From NCBI RefSeq assembly GCF_005049045.1, contig NZ_SUPK01000004.1:248001-312000 (forward strand): a stretch of DNA of 64,000 nucleotides. The letters are read 5' to 3'. Position 1 is the stretch's first letter; every line of letters begins with the position of its first letter. The notes beneath the pieces were generated by a model, which saw only the letters and a list, made by a program, of their open reading frames with translations, had not been told where the DNA came from and searched no databases. Of this stretch, positions 43,957 to 53,069 are shown piece by piece. The position numbers and the translations under genes were made by a program. The stretch is from Cohnella pontilimi (GTDB taxonomy: Bacteria > Bacillota > Bacilli > Paenibacillales > Paenibacillaceae).

Positions 43957-45231
43957 TTAGAAAAATCGATCCAGAAAGCGGTAGTACTTGGTTGCTAAAT
44001 TCAACGCGATTGCCCTTTGCCCGTGAAATGGTACTTGTTTTAACGGAATTTGCTCCAATCGGTTTTTGCTCCTGCCCGGCTCCATGACATGAAGGGCGAT
44101 AAGCTTGCCCATGAGCGTGGAAATGGAAGCCCCGTGACCGCAGTAACCGAGGGCGAAATGCGTGCCGTTCTCCAGTTGGCCGATGTGCGGGAAAAAATCA
44201 AAGGTAAACCCGAGCATGCCCCCCCAGCGGTATTCGATTTTCGCATGCCGGAGCTCCGGAAAAACCTCGATCAAATTGCTTCTAACGCTTTGGAATATCT
44301 CTTCGCTTTCCTCCCCGTTAAAATCCACCCTGCCGCCTAGCAGAATCCGGTCATCCGGTGTTCGGCGGAAATAGTAGAGGAAATTTTTCGTGTCCGCGAT
44401 CATCCGATTGTTCGGAATCAGCCTCTCCGCTTGCTCGCGCGGCAGGCGCTCGGTCACGACGATATAACTGCCGATCGGGATGACCGATCGAGTTAACGGC
44501 TTTGATAATCCCGATGTATACCCGTTCGTTCCGATGACCAAATGCTTGGCCTTGACTTGGCCGTGCGGCGTTGTTGCTACAAAGGTTGGCCCCTGCTTTT
44601 TGACGGAAACAACCGGGGTGTCCTCGTAAATGACCGCCCCGAGGGATTCAGCCGCGTCGGCCAATCCGAGCGCATAGTTAAGGGGGTGGAAAGAATAGCT
44701 GTGCGGGTCTACCAATCCGCCGTGGTATAATTCCGAATCGACTTCGGTTTTCAAATCGCTTTTCTCGACCATGTACGTTTCGTACTGAAAGTTTTTCAGC
44801 ATGAACGCATGGTTGCGGTACAAGGATCGATAATGAGAGGGTTTATAGGCTGCGTCGAAATTTCCGCAATTGCTCAAAGAACATTCGATTCCATGCCTTT
44901 GCACGATTTCCTTCACAAGGTGAATGCCGTCAACGGACAGATCCAGAAGCTCTTTCGCCGCGGCGGTCCCCCATTTATTCGCGATGGTAAACACGCTGGG
45001 CTTATACCCCGTTAAAACCATTCCCGCATTGCGCCCACTGGCTCCCCAGCCGACTCTGTGCTGCTCAAGGACGACGCAGTTTATACGTTTTTGCGCGAGA
45101 TGATAGGCCGTCGATAAACCCGTGTATCCCCCGCCGACGATCATAACGTCCGCCGTAACGGACTCCTCCAACCGGGGCCTTTCTTCATGCGTGTTGGCGG
45201 TATCTGCCCATAAAGAACGGATATGTTCCAT
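43957..45231 (-). CDS. FAD-dependent amine oxidase (gamma-glutamylputrescine oxidase-like, DAO family)
   Basis: Flavoenzyme of 424 residues with the N-terminal dinucleotide motif VMIVGGGYTGLSTAYHLA, then EQHRVGWGASGRNAGMV, where covalent or tight FAD contact occurs in the DAO family. The C-terminal GYCGHGASISTLMGKLIA closes the flavin site. It resembles PuuB/OrdL proteins that oxidise gamma-glutamylputrescine. The ATG at 45231 has AAGGTGG five bases upstream; a GTG at 45240 is the alternative. It is 27 bp before the PotD-like gene, which it probably precedes in one operon. Confidence 0.86.
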   Translation of the reverse strand: MEHIRSLWADTANTHEERPRLEESVTADVMIVGGGYTGLSTAYHLAQKRINCVVLEQHRVGWGASGRNAGMVLTGYKPSVFTIANKWGTAAAKELLDLSVDGIHLVKEIVQRHGIECSLSNCGNFDAAYKPSHYRSLYRNHAFMLKNFQYETYMVEKSDLKTEVDSELYHGGLVDPHSYSFHPLNYALGLADAAESLGAVIYEDTPVVSVKKQGPTFVATTPHGQVKAKHLVIGTNGYTSGLSKPLTRSVIPIGSYIVVTERLPREQAERLIPNNRMIADTKNFLYYFRRTPDDRILLGGRVDFNGEESEEIFQSVRSNLIEVFPELRHAKIEYRWGGMLGFTFDFFPHIGQLENGTHFALGYCGHGASISTLMGKLIALHVMEPGRSKNRLEQIPLKQVPFHGQRAIALNLATKYYRFLDRFF

Positions 45232-45372
45232 GCCGACCACCTTAGTTCATCATCGATTCTTCAATCCTCGGATACTCAAAATATACCGTTATTTTCCGAT
45301 TGCGACATTAGACAAAACGTTAAACCGTTCACGTCTCCGTTGGACAGCCGAGTATGAATTTGTCCATTCATT

Positions 45373-45407
45373 AAAAAAAGAGATCAGAGCTTCAACCCTG
45401 ATCCCTC
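45373..45407 (-). terminator. rho-independent terminator after rlmD
   Basis: On the minus strand GGATCAG and CTGATCT arms (with G-T pairs) precede TTTTTTTA, about 60 bp beyond the methyltransferase stop. It closes the conserved backbone operon. Confidence 0.75.
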
Positions 45408-45467
45408 AATTCCCAAAATCAATCATGTTATGGATTCGATAAACTTTGCAATCGAATCTGTCACATC

Positions 45468-46895
45468 TCATTTTTGAACCATCCATATTACCGATTCCAC
45501 ATGCACCGTATGAGGAAACATGTCCACCGGTTGCACCTCGACCGTGCGATAGCCGCCGTCCTCGAGCAGCCGCAAATCGCGGGCAAGCGTGGATGGGTTG
45601 CACGAGACGTACACGATGCGTGACGGCCGCGATTCGAGCAGCGAATCGATCAGCACCTGATCGCAGCCTTTGCGCGGCGGATCGACGACGATGACGTCGG
45701 GCCGGATGCCCGAAGCTTGCCATCGGGGGAGCACTCGCTCGGCAGCACCCACCGCGAATTCGACATTGTGAATTCCGTTCAGTGCTGCGTTGCGGCGGGC
45801 GTCCTCGATCGCTTCCGGCACGATCTCCACTCCGTACACCTGGCGCGCATGGCGCGCGAGGAACAAGGAAATGGTGCCGATCCCGCAGTAAGCATCGACA
45901 ACCGTTTCTTCCCCAGTGAGACCGGCATAGCGGACCGCCGACTCGTACAGCCGTCTCGTTTGGACCGGATTCACCTGATAGAACGAGCGGGCCGAAATCG
46001 CGAAGCGGATGCCGCCGATTTCGTCATAGATGACGTCTTCTCCCCACAACGTGCGGGTATCCTTGCCGAAAACGACGGCCGTGCGCTCTGTGTTTATGTT
46101 TTGCACAATGCTGACGACACCCGGAACTTGCTCGCGGATCAACCCGATCAACTCGTCTTGATGGGGAATGTTCAGCCCGTTCGTAATCAGTACGACCATC
46201 CGTTGACCGGTGGTCGCCGCATGGCGTACCACGACATGACGGAGCAGCCCGCGCCCGGTCGCCCGGTTATAAGCGGATATCCCCAGCGAGCCGGCGGCTC
46301 CTTTGACCGCTCGAACGGTTTGCTCATTCTCTTCTTCTTGAATGAGGCAGGCGTTCATGTCCACAATGTCATGGCTGCCTTGCTCGTAAAATCCCCCGAC
46401 CAGCCCGCCTTCGCTCTCCCCGATCGGAACTTGCGCCTTATTCCGGTAACGCCATGGATCGTCCATGCCGATGACCGGATGAACCGTAATCGGTTCGCGT
46501 GCCGCATCCGCCGCTGCTTCAGCGCGTTGCGGTTCGCCCGCCACCGGCAGCTTGCCGATTCGAACGAGGCTGTCCACCACGTATTGTCTTTTCCACTGCA
46601 GCTGTCCGGGATAATTCAGATGTTGAAGCTGACATCCGCCGCACTGGTCATAGATCGGGCAAGGCGGATTGCGCCGGTGGACGCTCTTCACGAGCACGGA
46701 CTCTAGCCGCGCTTTGCCGAACGATTTGCCGACGCTGACGACCTCCGCCCGCACCTTTTCTCCGGGAAGCGCGCCCTCAATAAAAAGGGTAAAGCCGTTA
46801 AAACGACCTACCCCTTCGCCATCCAGCGTCAATCCGACGATATCGGTTTCGAAAATTTGTCCGGTTGTCACCGGAGGTTTACGTTGTTCACTCAT
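45468..46895 (-). CDS. rlmD: 23S rRNA (uracil-5-)-methyltransferase RlmD/RlmCD-type
   Basis: 475-residue RNA m5U methyltransferase. An N-terminal TRAM domain (about 8-65) is followed by an iron-sulfur cysteine set C-P-I-Y-D-Q-C-G-G-C with a distal Cys in DMNACLIQ. The SAM motif is VVDAYCGIGTISLFLA, then VVDPPRKGC and the catalytic Cys in VYVSCNPSTLARDL. It corresponds to B. subtilis YefA/RlmCD, which lies next to dgkB there too. The ATG at 46895 overlaps the dgkB stop by eight bases; the frame upstream is only the dgkB shadow. Confidence 0.93.
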   Translation of the reverse strand: MSEQRKPPVTTGQIFETDIVGLTLDGEGVGRFNGFTLFIEGALPGEKVRAEVVSVGKSFGKARLESVLVKSVHRRNPPCPIYDQCGGCQLQHLNYPGQLQWKRQYVVDSLVRIGKLPVAGEPQRAEAAADAAREPITVHPVIGMDDPWRYRNKAQVPIGESEGGLVGGFYEQGSHDIVDMNACLIQEEENEQTVRAVKGAAGSLGISAYNRATGRGLLRHVVVRHAATTGQRMVVLITNGLNIPHQDELIGLIREQVPGVVSIVQNINTERTAVVFGKDTRTLWGEDVIYDEIGGIRFAISARSFYQVNPVQTRRLYESAVRYAGLTGEETVVDAYCGIGTISLFLARHARQVYGVEIVPEAIEDARRNAALNGIHNVEFAVGAAERVLPRWQASGIRPDVIVVDPPRKGCDQVLIDSLLESRPSRIVYVSCNPSTLARDLRLLEDGGYRTVEVQPVDMFPHTVHVESVIWMVQK

Positions 46896-47859
46896 CCGGC
46901 TGCACGCTCCGCAAGTTGCCGTTGCCGTGCCGATAGGAAGATACACCCTGCTCATCCATAATGACCTGCAAATGGGAAGGCAGCAGCGAAAACGTGCAGG
47001 GCAGCGTCCCTCCGAATTCTCCGTCGAGATTCAGCTGCACGCGGTCTTCCGATTCGACTATGATGTGGCTGCTTTGAAAATAAATCGTTTTCGGATCCTG
47101 AAGCACTCTCTCTCCGCGCATCACCATCGTGGCGAGGCGGATAAATTCGCCGAGGTTGCACTTTCGCAGCGCGAGCACGTCAAAAACGCCGTCATTCGTG
47201 CTCGCGTCCGGAGCGAGCCGGTCGAAGCCGGCCACCGAGTTGCTGTTGGCGATCAGGAACAGCATCATTTCCTCATCGAATTCCCCGACTCCATCCGCGG
47301 TAATTTTCATGCGGACCGGGTGAAGATTCGTGATCTTCTCCAGACCCTTCATATAATAAGCCAATTGACCGACCATCGTTTTGAGTTTGCTCGGAACTTC
47401 GTAGGTCAATTCGGTCAACGACCCGCCGCCTGCGATATTGATAAAATACTTTTCGTCCGCCTTGCCCACATCCACCGACCGGGTGAATCTTCTCGTAATC
47501 AAGTCGCAGGCATCCGACCATTGCCGCGGGATGCCGTGCGCCCGGGCGAAGTCGTTCGTCGTGCCGAGCGGGAGAATCCCCAGTGCGGGCCTCCGCTCAT
47601 GACCGGAAAGACCGCTTACCACTTCGTTCAAAGTTCCATCTCCACCTGCCGCAATGACCATGTCGAATCCGTGCTCCACGGCCAGCGAAGCGGCACGGGC
47701 AGCGTCTCCTTCTCCTTCCGTCGCGTGGCAGGACGTCTCGATCCCGCCGCGCTCCAATTTCTGGAGAATGTCCGGCAGCCGGCGCCGGACCTCCTCCCGT
47801 CCGGAAGTCGGATTATAGATCAGCCGAGCCCGAATCCTTTCCAACCTGAATCCCCTCAT
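46888..47859 (-). CDS. dgkB: diacylglycerol kinase (DgkB/DagK-type)
   Basis: Soluble lipid kinase of 323 residues that returns diacylglycerol to phosphatidate, notably after lipoteichoic acid synthesis. The N-terminal catalytic domain has LIYNPTSGREEV, the nucleotide loop VIAAGGDGTLNEVVSGL and LGILPLGTTNDFARAHGIP; the C-terminal beta-sandwich includes NIAGGGSLTELTY. The ATG at 47859 overlaps the cbiX stop as ATGA, supporting it, although a TTG at about 47844 has a better GAGGGG site. Adjacency to rlmD matches B. subtilis yerQ-yefA. Confidence 0.93.
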   Translation of the reverse strand: MRGFRLERIRARLIYNPTSGREEVRRRLPDILQKLERGGIETSCHATEGEGDAARAASLAVEHGFDMVIAAGGDGTLNEVVSGLSGHERRPALGILPLGTTNDFARAHGIPRQWSDACDLITRRFTRSVDVGKADEKYFINIAGGGSLTELTYEVPSKLKTMVGQLAYYMKGLEKITNLHPVRMKITADGVGEFDEEMMLFLIANSNSVAGFDRLAPDASTNDGVFDVLALRKCNLGEFIRLATMVMRGERVLQDPKTIYFQSSHIIVESEDRVQLNLDGEFGGTLPCTFSLLPSHLQVIMDEQGVSSYRHGNGNLRSVQPDE

Positions 47860-48656
47860 TTTCTTTCTATATCTGAAATGCCATATACATGATGCAGCCA
47901 ATCCGAAGCTTGCCGCGCAGCCCAGCGGGCCACCTGCGGATGAGGCATGAGCGCCTGACCCGAATACCGGCAATCCAAACCCGCAAGCCTCTGCGGAATG
48001 ACGTGCCGGGTGAAATATCCTTCGCTTAAAAACACAGGAACCGCCAGTACGGCGGCCTCGGGATGCCGGCGGCGCAGCGCCGACGCCGCTTCCGCCGCCA
48101 AATCCGGCCGAAGCATTGCGAAATCTGCGTCCGCGTAACCGCCCCGTTCGCGCACAACGGACGCGAGCCCGTTCAAACCACGGCGCCACGCTTCGCGGAA
48201 TTCGGGTTTGTCGCTGCCGTGGCCGATGAACAGAAGCGTTTCGCGCGCCGGATCGGAGGACAGGGACGCAGCGCGCTCCCCTAAAATCTCCGCGATTTCC
48301 GGATCGTCGTCAATCGGCCGGCCGTAAGTCAGCCGTACGTCTAGTCGAAAAGGCGTCAAATCCGTTTCCGATCGGCATTGCGGATAGGCGCCCAAAGCCC
48401 AGCCAATCTCGTCGACATGCGTACTTCCGGAAGAGATGAACAGCGGAATCGCCAACATATCCGTAACGCCTTGCGCCTCAAGGCGGTCGATTCCGTCCTG
48501 GATCAACCGGCCTTCGACAAGCTCCAAAAAAGCCGCTTCCAGCGGAACGTCAAACTTCGACAGCCAACGCCGACATCTCCGCACCGTATTGTCGACAAGC
48601 GACACCCAACCGGGTTCACGCGAACCGTGGCTGATGATCAGGATACCGGGCTTCAC
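47856..48656 (-). CDS. sirohydrochlorin chelatase, CbiX-type
   Basis: Two-domain CbiX protein of 266 residues that inserts cobalt or iron into sirohydrochlorin. Each half has the chelatase His motif: LIISHGSREPGW near the N-terminus and LLFIGHGSDKPEF in the middle. It starts at a GTG at 48656 with GGGGG nine bases upstream; an ATG further up lacks a site and the family start. It overlaps dgkB by four bases. No cobalamin or siroheme genes are nearby. Confidence 0.87.
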   Translation of the reverse strand: MKPGILIISHGSREPGWVSLVDNTVRRCRRWLSKFDVPLEAAFLELVEGRLIQDGIDRLEAQGVTDMLAIPLFISSGSTHVDEIGWALGAYPQCRSETDLTPFRLDVRLTYGRPIDDDPEIAEILGERAASLSSDPARETLLFIGHGSDKPEFREAWRRGLNGLASVVRERGGYADADFAMLRPDLAAEAASALRRRHPEAAVLAVPVFLSEGYFTRHVIPQRLAGLDCRYSGQALMPHPQVARWAARQASDWLHHVYGISDIERK

Positions 48657-48836
48657 GATACCGATCCCCCTGCAGTTCCTACCTTTTCTCATTCATGCTA
48701 GCGAAACGTCAAGCCAATGTCAACGACAGTCCGGTGAACAATTACACGCCAATCGCGCCTCTCCATAACGGGTAAAGAATAGAAACGGCACCGCCGGAAA
48801 CCCTAGCCGACAATAACGGATAAGGAGCTGATCGCA

Positions 48837-49046
48837 TTGGCCAAACCGAAATCGAACTACTACAGCGGCGATATGGAGGCTACCGTTCCGACACCGCCCG
48901 ACCAGCAAGACGTCAACGCTCTCGACATGGTGGGCGAGGCTGTGGAAGAAGGCGTGGACACCTTCCGTGACGACATCGGACTGAAAGATGAGAAGATGAA
49001 AAACAAAGGCGGGGAGCAAACCGGAGGGAATCCAAGTAAACGATAA
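48837..49046 (+). CDS. small acidic protein of unknown function
   Basis: 69 residues starting at a TTG with AAGGAG nine bases upstream. It is hydrophilic and acidic, with YYSGDMEATVPTPPDQQDVN and a helix-like VGEAVEEGVDTFRDDIGL; the end is Lys/Gly-rich. There is no signal or membrane segment. It resembles the small, spore-associated-type proteins common in Paenibacillaceae, but I cannot name a family. It is divergent from cbiX and followed by a strong hairpin. Confidence 0.55.
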   Translation: MAKPKSNYYSGDMEATVPTPPDQQDVNALDMVGEAVEEGVDTFRDDIGLKDEKMKNKGGEQTGGNPSKR

Positions 49047-49065
49047 AGCCGCGCGCTGAAAACAA

Positions 49066-49099
49066 ATCGGCCGCCGGAGTCATTCTCCGAGCGGCCGAT
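49066..49099. terminator. bidirectional hairpin between convergent genes
   Basis: ATCGGCCGCcGGAG pairs with CTCCgaGCGGCCGAT around a 5-base loop, between the small acidic gene and yerC. T-tracts are weak. Confidence 0.75.
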
Positions 49100-49103
49100 C
49101 CTA

Positions 49104-49424
49104 TTAACTTCTGGATTCCAAACCGGCTTCACCGAACCGCCCGAGTCTCTCCAGCGCCATCTTGTACCCGTCGTTACCGTAATTCAGGCAGCGCTTCACG
49201 CGTGAGATGGTGGCCGTGCTCGCGCCGGTTTCGGTCTCGATTTGGTTGTAAGTATGTCCTTTGCCCAGCATGCGGGCGACTTCCAGCCGCTGGGACAGCG
49301 ATTGAATTTCATTTACGGTGCACAGGTCGTCAAAAAATACATAACATTCTTCCAGGTTCTTTAACGTCAGCACCGCCTCGAACAATTGCTCGATCGTTTT
49401 ATCGTTCAACTTTTTCAACTGCAT
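49104..49424 (-). CDS. yerC: YerC/YecD-type TrpR-related DNA-binding protein
   Basis: 106-residue helical protein of the TrpR/YerC-YecD family. It shows LNDKTIEQLFEAVLTLKNLE, the helix-turn-helix TYNQIETETGASTATISRVK and the tail RCLNYGNDGYKMALERL. The family fold is that of TrpR, but no tryptophan role is known. Its place between the DUF3048 (yerB) and dgkB genes reproduces the B. subtilis yerB-yerC order in this chromosome region. Confidence 0.92.
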   Translation of the reverse strand: MQLKKLNDKTIEQLFEAVLTLKNLEECYVFFDDLCTVNEIQSLSQRLEVARMLGKGHTYNQIETETGASTATISRVKRCLNYGNDGYKMALERLGRFGEAGLESRS

Positions 49425-49621
49425 GCCGGCACCCCGATCTGCTTCGATATCTATGAATCCGGTTGACTAGTCGTTGCTCCCCCATTGTACTTCGTCTCGT
49501 GAAATTCTTCAAGCACTGACGTATTCACGCATCACCGGGATAAAATGCCCGCTCACCGGGCATCTGTCCATGCACGGGCGGGGCATCCATCATACCTTAT
49601 ACACAGAAAGGGTGTGACTTC

Positions 49622-50143
49622 ATGGACGATCCAAAAACTCCATCTCCCGAGCTTCACGGCTGGTTCGGCGGAGGCCAAGGCGGCGGAGGCCAAGGCGGCG
49701 GCGGTCAAGGTTGGGGTCAGGGATACGGAGGGGGAATGTTTCCGGGTTTAGGGGAATCGTTCGCCGGTCCCCCCGCGTATGTGAATCCTACAGTACTGCC
49801 TCCCGGACAAGGCGGTGGTGGTGGTGGCGGCGGCAAAAAAAGCGGCTTTTCTCTAGCGGACCTGAAGGGCCTCGTCGATCGGATGGGAGGTCTCGACGGC
49901 GTGATCGCCACCGTGGGCAAGCTTCAGAAATTCGTGGCGATGTTGACCCAGATTGCGCCGCTCCTAGGATTACTAATTAAAACAGGCAAAGGCGCCAAAG
50001 CTGCCAAAGGTGCCAAGAGTGCCAAAGCAAAGGCGGTGAGCACGGGAACAAGCGGCCGCGCGCGTCGGCGGACGAAAGGCCAAGGAGGCAGACGACGCCG
50101 GACGGCGAGCGTCGCAAGTTACTCGGGCAAGCAGCGCAAATAA
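49622..50143 (+). CDS. glycine-rich protein with basic C-terminus
   Basis: 173 residues in four parts: a Gly/Gln repeat segment (about 16-40, GGGQ units), a Pro/Gly spacer, a conserved-looking amphipathic region FSLADLKGLVDRMGGLDG and VGKLQKFVAMLTQIAPLLGL (about 76-120), and a Lys/Ala then Arg-rich tail. AAAGGGTG precedes the ATG. The plan resembles spore-associated Gly-rich proteins of Bacillales, but I do not recognise the family. The basic tail could bind nucleic acid or a polyanionic surface. Confidence 0.65.
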   Translation: MDDPKTPSPELHGWFGGGQGGGGQGGGGQGWGQGYGGGMFPGLGESFAGPPAYVNPTVLPPGQGGGGGGGGKKSGFSLADLKGLVDRMGGLDGVIATVGKLQKFVAMLTQIAPLLGLLIKTGKGAKAAKGAKSAKAKAVSTGTSGRARRRTKGQGGRRRRTASVASYSGKQRK

Positions 50144-50172
50144 CGGACGCCATACATGCGGACAGCACGACA

Positions 50173-50217
50173 AAGGGGACGATGCCTGGCGGATCAACCG
50201 CCGGGAACCGTCCCCTT
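50173..50217. terminator. long hairpin between convergent genes
   Basis: AAGGGGACG and CGTCCCCTT arms enclose an inner GGCGG/CCGCC stem. It separates the Gly-rich protein gene from the convergent DUF1861 gene. No strong T-run follows. Confidence 0.65.
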
Positions 50218-50224
50218 GCCGGGT

Positions 50225-51169
50225 TCATTGCTCATATTCGATGAATGGATCCGGAATGACGATCGTGTGCGCCTCGGCATCGCTGACGCCCGTATAAATC
50301 CGGGCGCTTCCCCCCTCGATGCGGACAAGCCCGCCGCTGAACAACACGTCTTCGAGGTCCGGGCGTTTGGCCGGCCCTTCCGGAAACATGTCGCGCGAAG
50401 CGATCAGCTTCAGCCGGGAATGCGTGCGAGTTGCGGGATCGAATGCGAATGTCATCGGATAATAATGCCGAATGTTCGTGTTCTCCATCCTCGCGACATG
50501 GCCGAGGACCCCGATGATGCCGTTGGAGAGCATATGCGCCTCGTTCGCACCTCCCCATTCTTCGGGCAGGAATTGATTTCTCAGCAGCTCGGCGCGATCG
50601 ATCACTTCCTCGGTCAATTCCGACAGATCGGCGATTTCCGTATAGCCGATCATCGCCCTGGCGCCCTCCACCATCATGGGGCGGGTGAACACGCCGATCC
50701 GGCCGTTCCCCAGGTCGACCAGCCGGATATCTTTCATCGTTAACGGCCCCTTCGCGAACAGCTGTAAGTCGCCGATGCGCTTTCCCCGGTAAAAGACGGT
50801 GCGCCACGAAGTGACGAAGTGCGGATCGAAAGCGTCAAAATACACTTCCACCCCGCCGAATACGATTTCTCCCTGAACGAAAGAAACAAACGGGTCCTGC
50901 AGCACAAACACCGGAGAACCCGGACGCGGAACCCATTCCCCTTGGCGGTTCACGAAAAACATAATTTCGGAAGCTTCTTTGTCCCGGTCTTCCACGCGGC
51001 CTGCGATGACAGGCTCTCCATCGTCCATGAACGGCGCGGTGATGTTATACACGTCGCGGGTACCGACTCCGGAGAAGATGAGCTTCTCTCCTTGATGGTT
51101 GCCCCGCTTCACCAAAAACTCCTCATAGAGTTCCCGACAAGATTTCGCTTGTTCGGCAGATGCCAGCAT
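50225..51169 (-). CDS. DUF1861-family beta-propeller protein (glycosidase-like)
   Basis: 314-residue soluble protein matching, from memory, the DUF1861 family: GVGTRDVYNITAPF and GKRIGDLQLFAKGPLTMKDI, then GRIGVFTRPM and a late DVLFSGGLVRI. It probably folds as a five-bladed propeller related to GH43/GH130 enzymes acting on mannosides or glucosides, but activity is unproven. The ATG at 51169 has GGAGGG six bases upstream. There is no signal peptide. It is a single-gene unit. Confidence 0.8.
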   Translation of the reverse strand: MLASAEQAKSCRELYEEFLVKRGNHQGEKLIFSGVGTRDVYNITAPFMDDGEPVIAGRVEDRDKEASEIMFFVNRQGEWVPRPGSPVFVLQDPFVSFVQGEIVFGGVEVYFDAFDPHFVTSWRTVFYRGKRIGDLQLFAKGPLTMKDIRLVDLGNGRIGVFTRPMMVEGARAMIGYTEIADLSELTEEVIDRAELLRNQFLPEEWGGANEAHMLSNGIIGVLGHVARMENTNIRHYYPMTFAFDPATRTHSRLKLIASRDMFPEGPAKRPDLEDVLFSGGLVRIEGGSARIYTGVSDAEAHTIVIPDPFIEYEQ

Positions 51170-51240
51170 CGTTGCCCTCCAGACCTTCGGCAAGTAGGTT
51201 TGCGGATTGCCTTTTTTCTATTGTATTCTTAGTACCCTGT

Positions 51241-52242
51241 TCATGGAAGGAACAAACTGAGGATCGCATACGCGATGGCTGCGATTGCGGCCGTAATGGG
51301 GATCGTAATAATCCACGTCATGATGATGCGGCCGGCCATTTGCCATCTCACGCTGGAGAACCGTTTGGCTGCTCCGACACCTAAAATCGAAGAAGTAATC
51401 GCATGCGTCGTACTGACCGGAAAATGGGTGATGGTGGCCGATAAAATAACGGTTGCGGAACTGAGGTCCGCCGAAAATCCGTTAATCGGCTCAATCTTAT
51501 ATATTTTCGTCCCCATCGTCTTGATGATTTTCCAGCCGCCGACCGAAGTTCCGAACGCCATTGCGAGAGCCGCGGCGATTTTTACCCAGAGCGGTACTTC
51601 AAGCTCACTTTGCCAGCCGGCTGCGACAAGCGCCATTGTAATGACACCCATCGCCTTCTGCGCATCGTTCGTGCCGTGTGTGAACGCTTGGAACGCTGCC
51701 GTCAGCACTTGACCGCCCCGGAAACCTTGGTTCACTTGATGAGGGCTCGTTCTGGCAAACACATGCTTCAGCACAAACATGATGAAGAAGCCGAGAGCGA
51801 AGGCGATGATCGGAGAAAAGACCAAGCCCATCACAATCGACGAAAAACCGCCGTAATTGATGCCGCTCCAGCCTTGGGAAGCGATCGCCGCACCGGCCAG
51901 CGAGCCGATCAGCGCATGGGATGAGGACGACGGGATTCCCCGCCACCAAGTGATCAGGTTCCACACGATGGCCGAGATCAAAGTGGCGATGACCACCGTG
52001 AGCCCGTGCTCCAGCTTGAACGGATCGGCGACTTTGCCCCCGATTGTCTTGGCAACGCCCGTGAACATGAGAGCGCCGATCAGGTTCATCACCGATGCCA
52101 GAATGATGGCGCGGCGCGGTGTGAGCGCGCGAGTCGACACCGAAGTGGCGATCGCGTTGGCGGTGTCGTGAAAACCGTTTATAAAGTCGAAACCGAGTGC
52201 TAGCACCACGATCACGACGACCAAAACCGTTGTCAAATCCAT
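51241..52242 (-). CDS. pit: low-affinity inorganic phosphate transporter (Pit family)
   Basis: Membrane transporter of 333 residues with about ten helices and the duplicated Pit signatures FINGFHDTANAIATSVSTRA (N-terminal) and FTHGTNDAQKAMGVI (middle). It imports metal-phosphate with protons. It lies 34 bp downstream of a DUF47 gene, the usual Pit accessory, and is probably cotranscribed with it. Confidence 0.94.
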   Translation of the reverse strand: MDLTTVLVVVIVVLALGFDFINGFHDTANAIATSVSTRALTPRRAIILASVMNLIGALMFTGVAKTIGGKVADPFKLEHGLTVVIATLISAIVWNLITWWRGIPSSSSHALIGSLAGAAIASQGWSGINYGGFSSIVMGLVFSPIIAFALGFFIMFVLKHVFARTSPHQVNQGFRGGQVLTAAFQAFTHGTNDAQKAMGVITMALVAAGWQSELEVPLWVKIAAALAMAFGTSVGGWKIIKTMGTKIYKIEPINGFSADLSSATVILSATITHFPVSTTHAITSSILGVGAAKRFSSVRWQMAGRIIMTWIITIPITAAIAAIAYAILSLFLP

Positions 52243-52276
52243 ATTATTTTGACCCGTCCCTGCTTATAGTCTGTTA

Positions 52277-52897
52277 TCAAGAGTTACGCATGATAATGGA
52301 TTGCAAAGTATTGGCGACATGCTCGCAGGAGTCCGTCGTTGCCTCCAGGCGCTCGTAAATCTCCTTGAACTTCAGCAGCTCGATCGGATCCTTCACGTTC
52401 TGGAACAAATTTTTGATCCCCGACCGCATCAAGTCGTCGCCTTCATTCTCCAACGCATGGATTCGGACGCAAGGCTCTTGAACGGCCAGCATTTTTTTCT
52501 GTGTAAGCAAATAAATCGCCGCTTTAATCTCGAGCGCGCAGTGACGCAGGCAGTCCGCGAATTTGCGGATGACCAAATCCGGTTTGTTGATCTGGTACAT
52601 ATCGAACCGGGAAGCGCACGCTTCGACTCCGTCCAGCACGTCGTCCAGACGCTTGACCAGCAGCATGATATCGTCGCGCTCGATGGGCGTAATAAAAGTT
52701 TTGTTCAGTTCTGTATACACCAAATGCGTATATTCATCGCCGCGGTGCTCGAATTCCTTCATTTCTTTCGCAAATGCCATGGTGTCCGGCAGTTCGCCGT
52801 TCACCGCTTGTGCGAACCGGTCGACCGTGGTCACCGTCAGATCGGCCATTTCTTCAAGCGTTTTAAAAAAGATGTCTTTTTTCCGAAACAAGAACAA
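52277..52897 (-). CDS. DUF47/PhoU-like Pit accessory protein
   Basis: 206-residue all-helical PhoU-like protein: KDIFFKTLEEMADLTVTTVD at the N-terminus, EFEHRGDEYTHLVYTELNKT and ITPIERDDIMLLVKRLDDVL in the middle. The metal-binding acidic residues typical of PhoU-like proteins (E, D in EHRGDE and ENEGDD) are present. It precedes pit and should modulate phosphate uptake through it. Confidence 0.92.
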   Translation of the reverse strand: MFLFRKKDIFFKTLEEMADLTVTTVDRFAQAVNGELPDTMAFAKEMKEFEHRGDEYTHLVYTELNKTFITPIERDDIMLLVKRLDDVLDGVEACASRFDMYQINKPDLVIRKFADCLRHCALEIKAAIYLLTQKKMLAVQEPCVRIHALENEGDDLMRSGIKNLFQNVKDPIELLKFKEIYERLEATTDSCEHVANTLQSIIMRNS

Positions 52898-53024
52898 CCC
52901 TTCTTTCCCGAATTGGATACCTTTGTATGGGTTTAGCCTTCCCTATATTATCACGTGTCCGGACAAACGGGTATACCTCACCTGTGGACAATTCGACAGT
53001 TTTTTAAACAGGCCGAATAAACAG

Positions 53025-53057
53025 CGACAGCACGTTTCCGGCGGAAACGTGCTGTCG
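53025..53057 (-). terminator. terminator after the DUF3048 lipoprotein
   Basis: A perfect 15-bp stem (CGACAGCACGTTTCC and its complement) with a 3-base loop lies 13 bp beyond the stop codon. A short T-run follows on the minus strand after a few bases. Confidence 0.8.
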
Positions 53058-53069
53058 TTTGATTCATCC

